From Pseudomonas oryzihabitans (GTDB lineage Bacteria > Pseudomonadota > Gammaproteobacteria > Pseudomonadales > Pseudomonadaceae): DNA of 64,000 nt. Location: positions 1,872,501 to 1,936,500 of the forward strand of contig NZ_CP102428.1 of assembly GCF_024652905.1 (NCBI RefSeq). The letters run 5' to 3'. Position 1 is the first letter of the stretch; each line of letters starts with the position of its first letter. This document shows, piece after piece, positions 26,756 through 37,827 of this stretch. The translations under genes were made by a program, and so were the position numbers. The notes under the pieces were generated by a model that did no database searches, was not told the DNA's origin, and was given only the letters and a program-made list of their open reading frames with translations.

Positions 26756-27850
26756 TCAGTCGTCGCTGACGGTGATGGTGGGCATGCCGCCGCCGGCCTG
26801 ACCGCCCTGGGCGATGCGAGCGCCGACCTTGCGCGCCAGCTCCTGGTAGATCAGCGCGATCTGGCTGTCGGGATCGGCGATGGCGGTGGGACGTCCGGCG
26901 TCAGCCTGCTCGCGGATAGCCATGGCGAGCGGCAAGGAAGCCAGGAGATCCACGCCGTACTGCTCGGCCAGCTTGCTGCCGCCGCCTTCGCCGAACAGGT
27001 GCTCGGCATGGCCGCAGTTGGAGCAGATGTGCACCGCCATGTTCTCCACCACTCCGAGCACCGGGATGTTGACCTTCTGGAACATCTCCACGCCCTTCCT
27101 GGCGTCCAGCAGGGCCAGATCCTGGGGCGTGGTGACGATCACCGCACCGGCCACCGGCACCTTCTGCGCCAGGGTCAGCTGGATGTCGCCGGTGCCCGGG
27201 GGCATGTCGATCACCAGGTAGTCGAGGTCATTCCAGGCGGTCTGGGTGATCAGCTGGATCAGGGCGCCAGAGACCATGGGACCGCGCCAGGCCACCGGGG
27301 TCTTGTCATTGGTCAGGAAGGCCATGGACATGACCTCGACACCATGGGCCTGCAGCGGGATGAACCACTTCTCGTCGCGCACCTCGGGGCGGGTGCCCTC
27401 GGCGAAGCCGAACATGATGCCCTGGCTGGGGCCATAGATGTCGGCGTCCAGCACGCCCACCCGGGCACCTTCGCGAGCCAGTGCCAGGGCCAGGTTGGCG
27501 GCGGTGGTGGACTTGCCCACCCCGCCCTTGCCCGAGGCCACGGCGATGATGTTCTTGACGTTGCCCATGGCCTCCAGCTGCGGCTGGGCGGCGTGGGGCG
27601 CGATGGTGCAATCGATCTGAATCTCGGCGGTCTCGACCCCGGGTACGTTCTCCAGCGCGGTCTTGAGCACCTGGGCCAGGCCACCCTTGAACAGCCCGGC
27701 AGCATAGCCCAGCTCGAAGCGGGCGCGCACCCGGCCACCGTCCAGTGCGAGGTCGCGCAGGGCGCCGGCGCTGAGCAGGTCCTGTTCGAGATAGGGATCG
27801 TGATACTGGCGCAGCGCGGCCTCGATGGCCTCGCGAGTCGGAGCGGTCAT
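26756..27850 (-). CDS. apbC: Iron-sulfur cluster carrier protein ApbC (Mrp family)
   Basis: 364 aa. The N-terminal MIP18/DUF59 domain (1-80) precedes a P-loop ATPase. Walker A is VASGKGGVGKST, with the deviant extra lysine of the ParA/MinD class. Further motifs are LDADIYGPSQ, VIDMPPGTGD and the CSNCGH pair of cysteines (CxxC) that holds a labile Fe-S cluster in the dimer. It delivers Fe-S clusters to apo-proteins. Divergent from the M14 carboxypeptidase gene. Confidence 0.95.
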   Translation of the reverse strand: MTAPTREAIEAALRQYHDPYLEQDLLSAGALRDLALDGGRVRARFELGYAAGLFKGGLAQVLKTALENVPGVETAEIQIDCTIAPHAAQPQLEAMGNVKNIIAVASGKGGVGKSTTAANLALALAREGARVGVLDADIYGPSQGIMFGFAEGTRPEVRDEKWFIPLQAHGVEVMSMAFLTNDKTPVAWRGPMVSGALIQLITQTAWNDLDYLVIDMPPGTGDIQLTLAQKVPVAGAVIVTTPQDLALLDARKGVEMFQKVNIPVLGVVENMAVHICSNCGHAEHLFGEGGGSKLAEQYGVDLLASLPLAMAIREQADAGRPTAIADPDSQIALIYQELARKVGARIAQGGQAGGGMPTITVSDD

Positions 27851-27972
27851 GCAGACTCCCGGAAACAGCGGATAGGAAAGAGAAGCTGCGGCCTATGCTA
27901 CCCACTGTCCTTGCTAAAGCCTATCCACGCGGCGCTACACTCCCGGCTTTCCCCTCGCCCGTGGAGCCCTGC

Positions 27973-29124
27973 GTGAACGCCTCTTCCCTGCACATCAGTT
28001 CCACCTTCGACAGCGGCGCCGTCGAGGTGCTGTCCCTGGCCGATCACGCGGACATCCGCCTGCGCATCCGCCCGGACACCGCCTCGCCCTTCACCCAGTG
28101 GTTCCATTTCCGTCTCGAAGGCGCCCGCGGCCTGCCCTGCCAGCTGAGCTTCGACAACGCCGGCGCGTGCGCCTACCCAGAGGGTTGGCGCGACTATGGC
28201 GTGGTCGCCAGCTATTGCGGCCAGGAGTGGTTCCGCATTCCCAGCCGCTATGACGGCAAGACCCTGAGCTGGACCGTCACCCCGGAACACGACAGCCTGT
28301 TCTTCGCCTATTTCGAACCCTATCCGGAGAGCCGTCACCTGGCCTTCATGGGCGAGGCGCAACGCCACCCCGCCGTCCGTCTGGAAACCGTCGGCCGTTC
28401 GCTGCTGGGACGTTCGCTGGACCTGCTGCGCATCGGTACGCCAGGCGCCGGCAAGAAGAACATCTGGATCATCGCCCGCCAGCACCCCGGCGAGCCCATG
28501 GCCGAGTGGTTCGTCGAAGGCCTGCTGCGCCGCCTGCTTGGCCTGGGCGAATACCAGGGCGACCCGGTCGGTGCCAAGCTGCTGGAGCACGCGGTACTGC
28601 ACGTGGTGCCCAACATGAATCCCGACGGTTCGGCCCTGGGCAATCTGAGAACCAACGCCGCCGGTGCCAACCTCAACCGGGAATGGCTGGAGCCGGACGA
28701 GGAGCGCAGCCCCGAGATCCTGGCGGTACGCCGCGCAATCGCCGCGAGCGGCTGCGACCTGTTTCTCGACATCCACGGCGACGAGGCCCTGCCCTATGTC
28801 TTCGTCGACGGCTGCAATGGCCTGCCCAACTTCGGTGAGCGCGAAGAGGCCGAGCAACAGGCCTTCCTGCAGCGCTTCCAACGTGCCAGCCCGGATTTCC
28901 AGACCCGGTACGGCTATCCACGCGGTCATTTCGGCAGCGAGACCCTCAAGCTCGCCACCAAGTACGTCGGCCATACCCATGGCTGCCTGGCCCTGACCCT
29001 GGAGCTGCCGTTCAAGGACAACGCCAACGATCCCCGCCCGGATGTGGGCTGGAACGGTGCCCGCAGCGCCGCCCTGGGCGCGGCCATGGTTAATGCCCTG
29101 TACTGGCAGCTGGCCGATCTCTGA
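27973..29124 (+). CDS. Cytosolic carboxypeptidase-like M14 metallopeptidase
   Basis: 383 aa from GTG at 27973, with GTGGAG six bases upstream; it then begins VNASSLHISSTFDSG. An N-terminal beta-sandwich domain (about 1-120) of the kind found in cytosolic carboxypeptidases is followed by the zinc peptidase domain: RQHPGEPMAEW (zinc ligands His171 and Glu174), VPNMNPDGSALGNLRTNAAGANLNREW (cited by its cores NPDG and NLNREW), DIHGDE (His268) and the catalytic Glu344 in TLELPF. Eukaryotic relatives trim glutamates from tubulin; bacterial targets are largely unknown. No signal peptide, so it acts in the cytoplasm. Confidence 0.88.
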   Translation: MNASSLHISSTFDSGAVEVLSLADHADIRLRIRPDTASPFTQWFHFRLEGARGLPCQLSFDNAGACAYPEGWRDYGVVASYCGQEWFRIPSRYDGKTLSWTVTPEHDSLFFAYFEPYPESRHLAFMGEAQRHPAVRLETVGRSLLGRSLDLLRIGTPGAGKKNIWIIARQHPGEPMAEWFVEGLLRRLLGLGEYQGDPVGAKLLEHAVLHVVPNMNPDGSALGNLRTNAAGANLNREWLEPDEERSPEILAVRRAIAASGCDLFLDIHGDEALPYVFVDGCNGLPNFGEREEAEQQAFLQRFQRASPDFQTRYGYPRGHFGSETLKLATKYVGHTHGCLALTLELPFKDNANDPRPDVGWNGARSAALGAAMVNALYWQLADL

Positions 29125-29130
29125 ATGCTC

Positions 29131-29252
29131 GAAGTCTGCTGCGCGTCGGCCAGACTGCGTTGGAAACTGCCTCAGAATGCTCATTTACCCGTTGTAAACT
29201 GCGCTTCTTCGGCAATTTCCGCCTTGCCTGGCGCTAGCTCGCAGGACTTCGC
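29131..29252. repeat. Intergenic repeat, copy 1 (upstream of metG)
   Basis: About 120 bases with imperfect terminal inverted ends (GAAGTCTGC and GCAGGACTTC). Its reverse complement aligns along nearly its whole length with the stretch after metG; shared blocks include GCGAGCTAGCG, CAGTTTACAA, GTAAATGAGCATTC and CAACGCAGT.TGGCCGACGCGCAGC. It resembles the dispersed intergenic repeats known in pseudomonad genomes. Confidence 0.8.
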
Positions 29253-29344
29253 GCTTTTCAACGCCCATCCCCAAGGATGAAACCGACCGGCCATTTCGCT
29301 ATGATGGTCGGTCAACTTATCAGCGCCGCGATCCAGCCAAGACC

Positions 29345-31384
29345 ATGACCGAGCCCCGCAAGATTCTCGTCACCAGCGCCCTGCCCTACGCCAACGGCTC
29401 CATCCACCTCGGCCACATGGTCGAGTACATCCAGACCGACATCTGGGCCCGCTTCCAGCGGCTGCGCGGCAACCAGTGCATCTATGTCTGCGCCGACGAC
29501 GCCCATGGTTCGGCCATCATGCTGCGCGCCGAGCGCGAGGGAATCACGCCCGAGCAGCTGATCGACAACGTCAAGCGCGAGCACAGCGCCGACTTCGCCG
29601 ACTTCGGCGTGGCCTTCGACAACTTCCACTCCACCCATGCGGAAGAGAATCGCGAGCTGTCGCGCGCCATCTACCTGAAGCTGCGGGAGAACGGCCACAT
29701 CGCCACCCGTCCGGTCACCCAGTACTTCGACCCGGACAAGCAGATGTTCCTGGCCGACCGCTTCATCAAGGGCACCTGCCCCAAATGCGGCAGCGCCGAC
29801 CAGTACGGCGACAACTGCGAGAAGTGCGGCGCCACCTATGCGCCCACCGAGCTGAAGGACCCCAAGTCGGCCATCTCCGGCGCGACCCCGGTGCTGCGCG
29901 AATCCGAGCACTTCTTCTTCAAGCTTCCCGACTTCGCCGAGATGCTCAAGGGCTGGACCCGCAGCGGCGCCCTGCAGGAATCGGTGGCCAACAAGATCGC
30001 CGAATGGCTGGACGCCGGCCTGCAGGAATGGGACATCTCCCGTGACGCGCCCTACTTCGGCTTCGAGATCCCCGACGCCCCGGGCAAGTACTTCTATGTC
30101 TGGCTGGACGCGCCCATCGGCTACATGGCCAGCTTCAAGAATCTCTGCGACCGTCGCGACGACCTGGATTTCGACGCCTACTGGGCCAAGGACAGCACGG
30201 CCGAGCTGTACCACTTCATCGGCAAGGACATCGTCAACTTCCATGCGCTGTTCTGGCCGGCCATGCTCGAAGGCGCCGGCTACCGCAAGCCCACGGCGCT
30301 GAACGTCCACGGCTTCCTCACCGTCGACGGCCAGAAGATGTCCAAGTCCCGCGGCACCTTCATCAAGGCGCGCACCTACCTGGATCACCTCAATCCCGAA
30401 TACCTGCGCTACTACTTCGCCGCCAAGCTCTCACGCCACGTCGAGGACATCGACCTGAACCTCGAGGACTTCGTGCAGAAGGTCAATTCCGACCTGGTGG
30501 GCAAGGTGGTCAACATCGCCAGCCGCTGCGCCGGCTTCATCCACAAGGGCAACGCCGGCCTGCTGGTGGATGCCCAGGCCGCACCCGAACTGGAAGCCGC
30601 CTTCCGCGCCGCCACGCCGAGCATCGCCGAGGCCTACGAGACCCGTGACTTCGGCCGTGCCATGCGCGAGATCATGGCCCTGGCCGACCGCGCCAACGCC
30701 TGGATCGCCGACAAGGCGCCCTGGAGCCTGGCCAAGCAGGACGGCAAGGCCGACGAAGTCCAGGCCATCTGCGCCCAGGGCATCGAGCTGTTCCGCCAGC
30801 TGGCGATCCTGCTCAAGCCGGTATTGCCCAACCTGACCGCCGCCGCCGAGGCCTTCCTCAACGTCGCGCCCCTGACCTGGGCCGACCTCGACACCCGCCT
30901 GGCCAATCATCAGCTCAACGCCTTCCAGCCCCTGCTCACCCGCATCGAACCCGCCAAGGTGCAGACCATGATCGACGCTTCCAAGGAAGACCTGGCCGCC
31001 CAGGCCGCGCCCGAGCCCGCCGGCAACGGCGAACTGACCAAGGCCCCGCTGGCCGAGACCATCGACTTCGATACCTTTTCCAAGGTCGACCTGCGCATCG
31101 CACTGATCGAAAAGGCCGAATTCGTCGAGGGCGCTGACAAGCTCCTGCGCCTGACCCTGGACATCGGCGACGCCAAGCGCAACGTCTTCTCCGGCATCAA
31201 GAGCGCCTACCCGGAGCCGAGCCAGCTCGAAGGTCGGCTGACCCTGTACGTCGCCAACCTGGCGCCGCGCAAGATGAAGTTCGGCGTCTCCGAAGGCATG
31301 GTCCTGGCCGCCGGCCCCGGCGGCACCGAGATCCACCTGCTCAGCCCCGACAGTGGCGCCAAGCCCGGCCAGCGGGTGATGTGA
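29345..31384 (+). CDS. metG: Methionyl-tRNA synthetase
   Basis: 679 aa. Class I signature [11 protein letters not shown] near the N-terminus and KMSKSRG for the second ATP-binding motif. A zinc knuckle [18 protein letters not shown] (two CxxC pairs) marks the four-cysteine MetRS form. The catalytic core is followed by an anticodon-binding helical domain and, after about residue 570, a C-terminal EMAP/Trbp111-like tRNA-binding domain ([32 protein letters not shown], cited by the start [19 protein letters not shown]). It charges initiator and elongator tRNA-Met. Flanked by two inverted intergenic repeats. Confidence 0.98.
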   Translation: MTEPRKILVTSALPYANGSIHLGHMVEYIQTDIWARFQRLRGNQCIYVCADDAHGSAIMLRAEREGITPEQLIDNVKREHSADFADFGVAFDNFHSTHAEENRELSRAIYLKLRENGHIATRPVTQYFDPDKQMFLADRFIKGTCPKCGSADQYGDNCEKCGATYAPTELKDPKSAISGATPVLRESEHFFFKLPDFAEMLKGWTRSGALQESVANKIAEWLDAGLQEWDISRDAPYFGFEIPDAPGKYFYVWLDAPIGYMASFKNLCDRRDDLDFDAYWAKDSTAELYHFIGKDIVNFHALFWPAMLEGAGYRKPTALNVHGFLTVDGQKMSKSRGTFIKARTYLDHLNPEYLRYYFAAKLSRHVEDIDLNLEDFVQKVNSDLVGKVVNIASRCAGFIHKGNAGLLVDAQAAPELEAAFRAATPSIAEAYETRDFGRAMREIMALADRANAWIADKAPWSLAKQDGKADEVQAICAQGIELFRQLAILLKPVLPNLTAAAEAFLNVAPLTWADLDTRLANHQLNAFQPLLTRIEPAKVQTMIDASKEDLAAQAAPEPAGNGELTKAPLAETIDFDTFSKVDLRIALIEKAEFVEGADKLLRLTLDIGDAKRNVFSGIKSAYPEPSQLEGRLTLYVANLAPRKMKFGVSEGMVLAAGPGGTEIHLLSPDSGAKPGQRVM

Positions 31385-31397
31385 CAGCGACGGCGCC

Positions 31398-31541
31398 GAG
31401 AGCCTGCTCAAAGGCGAGCGAGCTAGCGACAAACAAGGCGAACATGGCTGAGGAAGCGGAGTTTACAAAGCGTAAATGAGCATTCCGAAGCCATTTTCAA
31501 CGCAGTTTGGCCGACGCGCAGCCGACTTTGAGCAGGCTCTC
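31398..31541. repeat. Intergenic repeat, copy 2 (downstream of metG)
   Basis: 144 bases bounded by a perfect 16-bp inverted repeat: GAGAGCCTGCTCAAAG at 31398-31413 and its complement at 31526-31541. The interior matches copy 1 in opposite orientation, including GTTTACAA, GTAAATGAGCATTC and TGGCCGACGCGCAGC. In RNA it could form a long stem closing the end of the metG transcript. Confidence 0.85.
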
Positions 31542-31576
31542 AGGACGCCGTTCTTCCTCCAGCCCCGACCCTGATC

Positions 31577-32551
31577 ATGAACGCTCACGCCACCCTCATC
31601 AGCGCCATCGACGCCCTGCTGCCGCAGACCCAGTGCGGCAAATGCGGCCACCCCGGTTGCCAGCCCTATGCGGCGGGCATCGCCGCGGGCGAAGCGCACA
31701 ACAAGTGTCCGCCCGGGGGCGCAGCCACCATCCTCGAGCTTTCAGCGCTGCTGCAGCGTCCGCCGCTGCCACTGGATTCGCCCTATCCGGTGACGCCCAG
31801 CCAGCGCGCGGTGATCCGCGAGGCCGAGTGCATCGGCTGCACCAAGTGCATCCAGGTCTGCCCCACTGACGCCATCCTTGGCGCGGCCAAGCTGATGCAC
31901 ACGGTGATCGAGAGCGAATGCAGCGGCTGCGAGCTGTGCCTGGCGCCCTGTCCGGTGGACTGCATCGATCTGGTGGCTGCACCCGCACCGGTCGATCGCG
32001 TCGAAGAGCGCCAGCGCGCGCAGTACTATCGGCGCCGCTTCGATGCCCGCCAGGCGCGCCTGCAGCGGGACCGCGAGCGACTGGACGCCGAGCGCCAACG
32101 CCGTCAGGTGCCACCTGCAACCGCCACGGTTGCAGAGCACCCCGCCACGGCGGAATCCTCGCTCAAGCCGCTGAAGATCGCTGCCGCCATGGCACGTGTC
32201 GCCCTGCAGAAGGCCGAACGGCAACTGGCCCAATACGGCACGCCCGCACTGGAAACCCAGGTGCAGCAGTTGCGTGAAGCCGCCCAGCAGGCCCAGGCGG
32301 CCCTCGACCAGGCGCAGCAAGCGCCCGCCACTGCCAGCGCACCTGCCCTGGCGACGCCAGCCGCCGATCCCGCCGCTCTCAAGCAGGCGCGGATCGCTGC
32401 CACCCTGGCGCGTGCCCAGCTGACCAAGGCCGAGCGGGCCTTTGGTACCGAGCCAACACCCGAGCAGAACGCGCAACTGGAAACCTTGCGCAGCGCCGCT
32501 CAGCAGGCGGCTCACCGCCTCGCGGCCCTGGAAGAGCGAATCGCCCCATGA
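31577..32551 (+). CDS. rnfB: RnfB/RsxB-like [4Fe-4S] ferredoxin protein, soluble form
   Basis: 324 aa. The N-terminal cluster [17 protein letters not shown]...HNKCPPGG is the RnfB-specific Fe-S site, followed by two ferredoxin motifs, [15 protein letters not shown] and [15 protein letters not shown]. Normal RnfB begins with a membrane anchor; here the protein starts only 19 residues before the first Cys and has none. The C-terminal half (about 170-320) is an Ala/Gln/Glu-rich, probably coiled-coil tail with two related blocks ([20 protein letters not shown] and [20 protein letters not shown]). No other rnf gene lies nearby. It overlaps nth by 4 bases. Possibly an electron donor or Fe-S helper for other enzymes. 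Confidence 0.85.
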   Translation: MNAHATLISAIDALLPQTQCGKCGHPGCQPYAAGIAAGEAHNKCPPGGAATILELSALLQRPPLPLDSPYPVTPSQRAVIREAECIGCTKCIQVCPTDAILGAAKLMHTVIESECSGCELCLAPCPVDCIDLVAAPAPVDRVEERQRAQYYRRRFDARQARLQRDRERLDAERQRRQVPPATATVAEHPATAESSLKPLKIAAAMARVALQKAERQLAQYGTPALETQVQQLREAAQQAQAALDQAQQAPATASAPALATPAADPAALKQARIAATLARAQLTKAERAFGTEPTPEQNAQLETLRSAAQQAAHRLAALEERIAP

Positions 32552-33186
32552 ACGCCGCCAAACGCCTGGAAATCTTTCGTCGCCTGCACGAAGACAATCC
32601 CGACCCCAAGACGGAGTTGGCCTATGCCTCGCCGTTCGAGCTGCTCATCGCGGTGATCCTCTCCGCCCAGGCCACCGACGTCAGCGTCAACAAGGCCACC
32701 GCCCGCCTCTATCCGGTGGCCAACACGCCCCAGACCATCCTGGATCTCGGGGTAGAGGGTTTGTCGGAGTACATCAAGACCATAGGGCTCTACAACAGCA
32801 AGGCCAAGAACGTCATCGAGACCTGCCGGCTGCTGCTGGAACGCCATGGCGGCGAGGTACCCCAGACCCGCGAAGAACTGGAGGCCCTGCCCGGCGTGGG
32901 CCGCAAGACCGCCAACGTGGTGCTCAACACTGCCTTCCGCCAGCTCGCCATGGCGGTGGACACCCATATCTTCCGGGTCAGCAACAGAACCAATCTGGCC
33001 CCCGGCAAGAACGTGGTGGAGGTCGAGCTCAAGCTGCTCAAGGTGGTGCCGAAGGCCTACCTGCTGGATGCCCACCACTGGCTGATCCTGCATGGCCGCT
33101 ATGTCTGCCAGGCGCGCAAGCCCCGCTGCGGCAGCTGCCGCATCGAAGATCTCTGCGAATACAAGGCAAAAACCTCTGACGATTGA
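32548..33186 (+). CDS. nth: Endonuclease III
   Basis: 212 aa, usual length. A DNA glycosylase/AP lyase for oxidised pyrimidines. The helix-hairpin-helix [12 protein letters not shown] provides the catalytic Lys in the preceding helix region, [12 protein letters not shown] the catalytic Asp, and the C-terminal [17 protein letters not shown] the four cysteines of the [4Fe-4S] cluster with C-x6-C-x2-C-x5-C spacing. Translationally coupled to rnfB (ATGA overlap), an arrangement shared with pseudomonads. Confidence 0.97.
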   Translation: MNAAKRLEIFRRLHEDNPDPKTELAYASPFELLIAVILSAQATDVSVNKATARLYPVANTPQTILDLGVEGLSEYIKTIGLYNSKAKNVIETCRLLLERHGGEVPQTREELEALPGVGRKTANVVLNTAFRQLAMAVDTHIFRVSNRTNLAPGKNVVEVELKLLKVVPKAYLLDAHHWLILHGRYVCQARKPRCGSCRIEDLCEYKAKTSDD

Positions 33187-33326
33187 AAAAGGGCGTATCA
33201 AAGCCCTTCGGCGATTGAAAAAATCTTTTTTACCGGCCCCTGCTTTGTCGTTATAAGGTGCGCGAAAAGGTCCCGCCGCCCTGTCATGAGTGCGTGTGAC
33301 CCTGTCCAGCCTTGCAGGAGTTACCA

Positions 33327-33515
33327 ATGGCCGAAGACAAAAGCGATATCGATGTAGACGACGATTTCGAGACCGACAACGAGGCGCCCGAAACCGTCGA
33401 TCCCGTCGAGCCCATCGTCAGCAAGACCAACCTGACCAAGCGGCGCCTGATCGACAACATGCTCGAAGAGCGCCGCCTGAAGCGGCAGATCTCCGAGTAC
33501 GACTTCGATCTCTAG
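33327..33515 (+). CDS. Small acidic protein, PA3496-type
   Basis: 62 aa with AGGAG seven bases before the ATG. The N-terminal half is very acidic (DKSDIDVDDDFETDNEAPE) and the C-terminal half basic and helical (LTKRRLIDNMLEERRLKRQI), ending EYDFDL. It corresponds in position to P. aeruginosa PA3496, just after nth, a family named as putative envelope integrity protein. No signal or membrane segment is visible; the function remains uncertain. A terminator follows 9 bases after the stop. Confidence 0.8.
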   Translation: MAEDKSDIDVDDDFETDNEAPETVDPVEPIVSKTNLTKRRLIDNMLEERRLKRQISEYDFDL

Positions 33516-33523
33516 GCCATGAA

Positions 33524-33547
33524 AAACCCCAGCCTAGGCTGGGGTTT
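33524..33547. terminator. Bidirectional terminator between the PA3496-type gene and argG
   Basis: Near-perfect hairpin AAACCCCAGCC-TA-GGCTGGGGTTT lies between two convergent genes, with an A run on the left and T residues on the right. It can serve both transcripts. Confidence 0.85.
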
Positions 33548-33565
33548 CGCGTTGCAGGGCCACCC

Positions 33566-34783
<1,218 letters not shown>

Positions 34784-34899
34784 GCCGTTCGCTCCCGTGT
34801 GTTGCGTTGAGTCGGAAAGCGACAAGTCTACTGGTCGCCTCGCCGCTTTTACAGGGGCGCGACGCACTCTGATGTCTGGGCGACATCCGGTCGGGTGGA

Positions 34900-35850
34900 T
34901 CAGCCCTTGGGTTTGGCGGGCGGTGCCGGGGTAGGCGCCGGCGGTTCGGCCGGATTGGCGGCGGTGCTGGTGGTTGGTGCGGCCGCTGGTTCGCTGCTTG
35001 CCGGCGCCCGTGAGAACACCAGGGTCACCCGGCGATTGAGCGCGCGATTGGCCTTGCTGGTGTTGGGTGCCACGGGATACTGCTCGCCAAAGAAGCGCAG
35101 CTCGATCTGCTCGGCGGCGAAACCCTTGCTCTTGAGGTACTCCATCACGGCGATGGCGCGCAGGCGGGATTCCTGGCGATTGTCCAACCGGGTGCCCTGG
35201 TTGTCGCTGTAGCCGGAGACGATGACGTGATTGACCGTCGGATCGGCCTTCAGGTACTCGTCGATGAGATCGAGCTTGGCCTTGGCGAGGTCGTCCAGGG
35301 TATCGCCGCCGCCCGGGAAGCCGACCTGGGAATGACGGATCTGCTCGAAATTGACCGCCAGCAGCTTCTGGGTACAGGCCTGGAATTGCTGGTAGGCCGG
35401 CTCGAAGCGCACCGGCAGCAGCCGGACCTCGATCCGGTCGTCCAGGGCACCTGCCCTGCTCACCTGGGGCATACGCCCTTCCATCAGCCCCGCCAGCAGG
35501 CGCTGCGCCTGCTGTGCGCTGGTGGCCAGCGCCTGTTCGCCCTCCACCACCTTGACCGAGCCGAGGCTGATGTCGCCGAGCCCCGGCTTCCAGGGCACTG
35601 CGGCCGCCTTGAGGTGGGCACTGCCCGCCGGCAGCCACTGGCCATTGGGCCGCAGCTCGAACACCGTGGCTTCGCCCGCGCGGCGCAGAAAGCCACCACT
35701 GCCGAAGCGCGGGATGGGCTGCAGCAGGCGACAGGCGAAGATGTCGCCTTCCACTTTCCATTCCACGCTCTCGAGCCGGCTCTGGAAGGTCATCCCCCAG
35801 GCCGGCACGGCGAGCAGCAGACAGGAAAGGAAGAGGTAACGCGGGCGCAC
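34900..35850 (-). CDS. motY: Sodium-type/proton flagellar stator T-ring protein MotY (OmpA C-terminal domain)
   Basis: 316 aa from GTG at 35848-35850, with GGAG seven bases before it. A signal peptide (residues 1-19, cleavage near PAWG) exports it to the periplasm. The N-terminal MotY-specific domain contains [16 protein letters not shown] and [12 protein letters not shown]; the C-terminal OmpA-like peptidoglycan-binding domain contains [24 protein letters not shown] (cored as SGYSDNQGT) and [12 protein letters not shown]. The end is a Pro/Ala-rich tail. MotY anchors stators around the flagellar motor. Synteny argG-motY-pyrC-rnt agrees with the P. aeruginosa PA3525-PA3528 order. Confidence 0.9.
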   Translation of the reverse strand: MRPRYLFLSCLLLAVPAWGMTFQSRLESVEWKVEGDIFACRLLQPIPRFGSGGFLRRAGEATVFELRPNGQWLPAGSAHLKAAAVPWKPGLGDISLGSVKVVEGEQALATSAQQAQRLLAGLMEGRMPQVSRAGALDDRIEVRLLPVRFEPAYQQFQACTQKLLAVNFEQIRHSQVGFPGGGDTLDDLAKAKLDLIDEYLKADPTVNHVIVSGYSDNQGTRLDNRQESRLRAIAVMEYLKSKGFAAEQIELRFFGEQYPVAPNTSKANRALNRRVTLVFSRAPASSEPAAAPTTSTAANPAEPPAPTPAPPAKPKG

Positions 35851-35991
35851 GTCGGGCTCCGGAAAGAAAAAGTACTTGGGCTTCTTATCGGTCGAGGGCG
35901 CGGAAAACTTGAGCGCGGTCCCGCCGCACGGGTGCCGGCTACCCCCTTTTCCGGTAGCATTTCCCCACTTTCCCGCAGCCTGGAATCCCGC

Positions 35992-37035
35992 ATGACCGAC
36001 CGGATCACCCTTGCCCGTCCCGATGACTGGCACATTCACCTGCGCGACGGCGCCGCCCTGCCGCAGACCGTCGCCGACGCCGCCCGGGAATTCGGTCGCG
36101 CCATCGTCATGCCCAACTTGGTGCCACCGGTGCGCAACGCCGAACAGGCCGCCGCCTACCGCGAGCGCATCCTGGCCGCGCGCCCGGCCGGCAGTCGCTT
36201 CGAGCCACTGATGGTGCTCTACCTCACCGACCGCACCAGCCCGGACGACGTACGCAGCGCCAAGGCCAGCGGCTTCGTGCATGCCGCCAAGCTCTATCCG
36301 GCCGGTGCTACCACCAACTCCGATTCCGGGGTCACCTCGCTGGACAACCTCTTCCCCACCCTGGAAGCCATGGCCGAGATCGGCCTGCCGCTGCTGGTGC
36401 ATGGCGAGGTCACCCATGCCGAGGTGGATGTCTTTGATCGCGAGAAGCGATTCATCGACGAGCACCTGGTGCGTATCGTCCAGCGCTTCCCGACACTGAA
36501 GGTGGTGTTCGAGCACATCACCACCGGCGACGCCGCCGCCTTCGTGCGCGAGGCCCCGGCCAACGTCGGTGCCACCATCACGGTCCACCACCTGCTGTAC
36601 AACCGCAACCACATGCTGGTGGGCGGCATCCGGCCGCACTTCTATTGCCTGCCGATCCTCAAGCGCAACACCCACCAGGGCGCCCTGCTGGACGCCGCCA
36701 CCAGCGGCAATCCCAAGTTCTTTCTCGGCACCGATTCGGCACCCCATGCCCGTCACGCCAAGGAAGCCGCCTGTGGCTGCGCCGGCTGCTACACCGCCTA
36801 TGGCGCCCTGGAACTCTATGCCGAGGCCTTCGAAAGCCGCAATGCCCTCGACCGCCTGGAAGGCTTCGCCAGCCATTTCGGTGCCGACTTCTACGGCCTG
36901 CCGCGCAATACCGAGATCGTCACCCTGGTGCGCGAGGACTGGCAGGCGCCGGCCTCCCTGCCGTTCGGCGACCATGAGGTGATTCCGCTGCGCGCGGGCG
37001 AAACGTTGCGCTGGCGGCTGGAGGTGGGCGCATGA
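35992..37035 (+). CDS. pyrC: Dihydroorotase
   Basis: 347 aa, class II (PyrC) dihydroorotase. It cyclises carbamoyl aspartate to dihydroorotate in pyrimidine synthesis. The binuclear zinc site is formed by [10 protein letters not shown] (His pair), [14 protein letters not shown] (carboxylated Lys), [13 protein letters not shown] and [14 protein letters not shown] (catalytic Asp). The start was set by TGGA upstream and the conserved [14 protein letters not shown]. Overlaps rnt by 4 bases. Divergent from motY. Confidence 0.97.
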   Translation: MTDRITLARPDDWHIHLRDGAALPQTVADAAREFGRAIVMPNLVPPVRNAEQAAAYRERILAARPAGSRFEPLMVLYLTDRTSPDDVRSAKASGFVHAAKLYPAGATTNSDSGVTSLDNLFPTLEAMAEIGLPLLVHGEVTHAEVDVFDREKRFIDEHLVRIVQRFPTLKVVFEHITTGDAAAFVREAPANVGATITVHHLLYNRNHMLVGGIRPHFYCLPILKRNTHQGALLDAATSGNPKFFLGTDSAPHARHAKEAACGCAGCYTAYGALELYAEAFESRNALDRLEGFASHFGADFYGLPRNTEIVTLVREDWQAPASLPFGDHEVIPLRAGETLRWRLEVGA

Positions 37036-37709
37036 GCATGGACGAGACCTTCAGCGACGAACTGGATGCCAGCCAGCCGATGTCCGACTCGCGCATCCCC
37101 ATGGCGCGCCGCTTTCGCGGCTATCTGCCGGTGGTGGTGGACGTCGAGACCGGTGGCTTCAACGCCGCCACCGATGCCCTGCTGGAAATCGCCGCCACTA
37201 CCGTGGCCATGGACGAGGAAGGGGTGCTCTATCCGGATCACACCTACTTCTTCCGTGTCGAACCCTTTGTCGGCGCCAACATCGAACCGGCGGCGCTGGA
37301 ATTCACCGGCATCAAGCTCGACCACCCGCTGCGCATGGCGGTGGGCGAAGAGCAGGCGCTGAGCGAGATCTTCAAGGGCGTGCGCAAGTCGCTCAAGGCC
37401 AGTGGCTGCAAGAGAGCCATCCTGGTCGGCCACAACAGCAGCTTCGACCTGGGCTTTCTCAATGCCGCGGTCTTGCGTTGTGGCCTGAAGCGCAATCCCT
37501 TCCACCCCTTCTCCAGCTTCGATACCGCTACCCTCGCCGGCCTGGCCTATGGTCAGACGGTATTGGCCAAGGCCTGTCAGGCGGCCGGTATCGAATTCGA
37601 TAATCGCGAAGCCCACTCGGCCCGTTACGACACCGAGAAGACCGCCGAACTGTTCTGCGGCATCGTCAATCGCTGGCGGGAGATGGGCGGCTGGGTCGAC
37701 CTGGACTGA
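37032..37709 (+). CDS. rnt: Ribonuclease T
   Basis: 225 aa. A DEDDh-type 3'-5' exonuclease that matures tRNA CCA ends and other stable RNAs. Exonuclease motifs: [21 protein letters not shown] (ExoI, cited as [10 protein letters not shown] with Asp-Glu), [15 protein letters not shown] (ExoII) and [15 protein letters not shown] (ExoIII with His and Asp). Basic and aromatic surface residues of the family are retained. Translationally coupled to pyrC through ATGA. In P. aeruginosa a peroxiredoxin gene follows; it is absent here. Confidence 0.96.
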   Translation: MSMDETFSDELDASQPMSDSRIPMARRFRGYLPVVVDVETGGFNAATDALLEIAATTVAMDEEGVLYPDHTYFFRVEPFVGANIEPAALEFTGIKLDHPLRMAVGEEQALSEIFKGVRKSLKASGCKRAILVGHNSSFDLGFLNAAVLRCGLKRNPFHPFSSFDTATLAGLAYGQTVLAKACQAAGIEFDNREAHSARYDTEKTAELFCGIVNRWREMGGWVDLD

Positions 37710-37766
37710 TCAGACAACCGCCTGTCGCCCAGGACGCCTTTGATGAGATTTTGCCGCCTACAACTT

Positions 37767-37787
37767 TGACAATCATTCTCATTGTCA
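37767..37787 (+). promoter_or_regulatory. Fur-box-like operator before bfd
   Basis: A perfect 7-bp palindrome, TGACAAT...ATTGTCA, with the core CATTCTC sits 40 bases upstream of bfd. It closely resembles the gammaproteobacterial Fur consensus (GATAATGATAATCATTATC) and fits the known iron-repressed expression of bfd in pseudomonads. Confidence 0.8.
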
Positions 37788-37827
37788 TTAGCTTTGGCGG
37801 CACCTCCACTCATACAGCAGGCGATCC

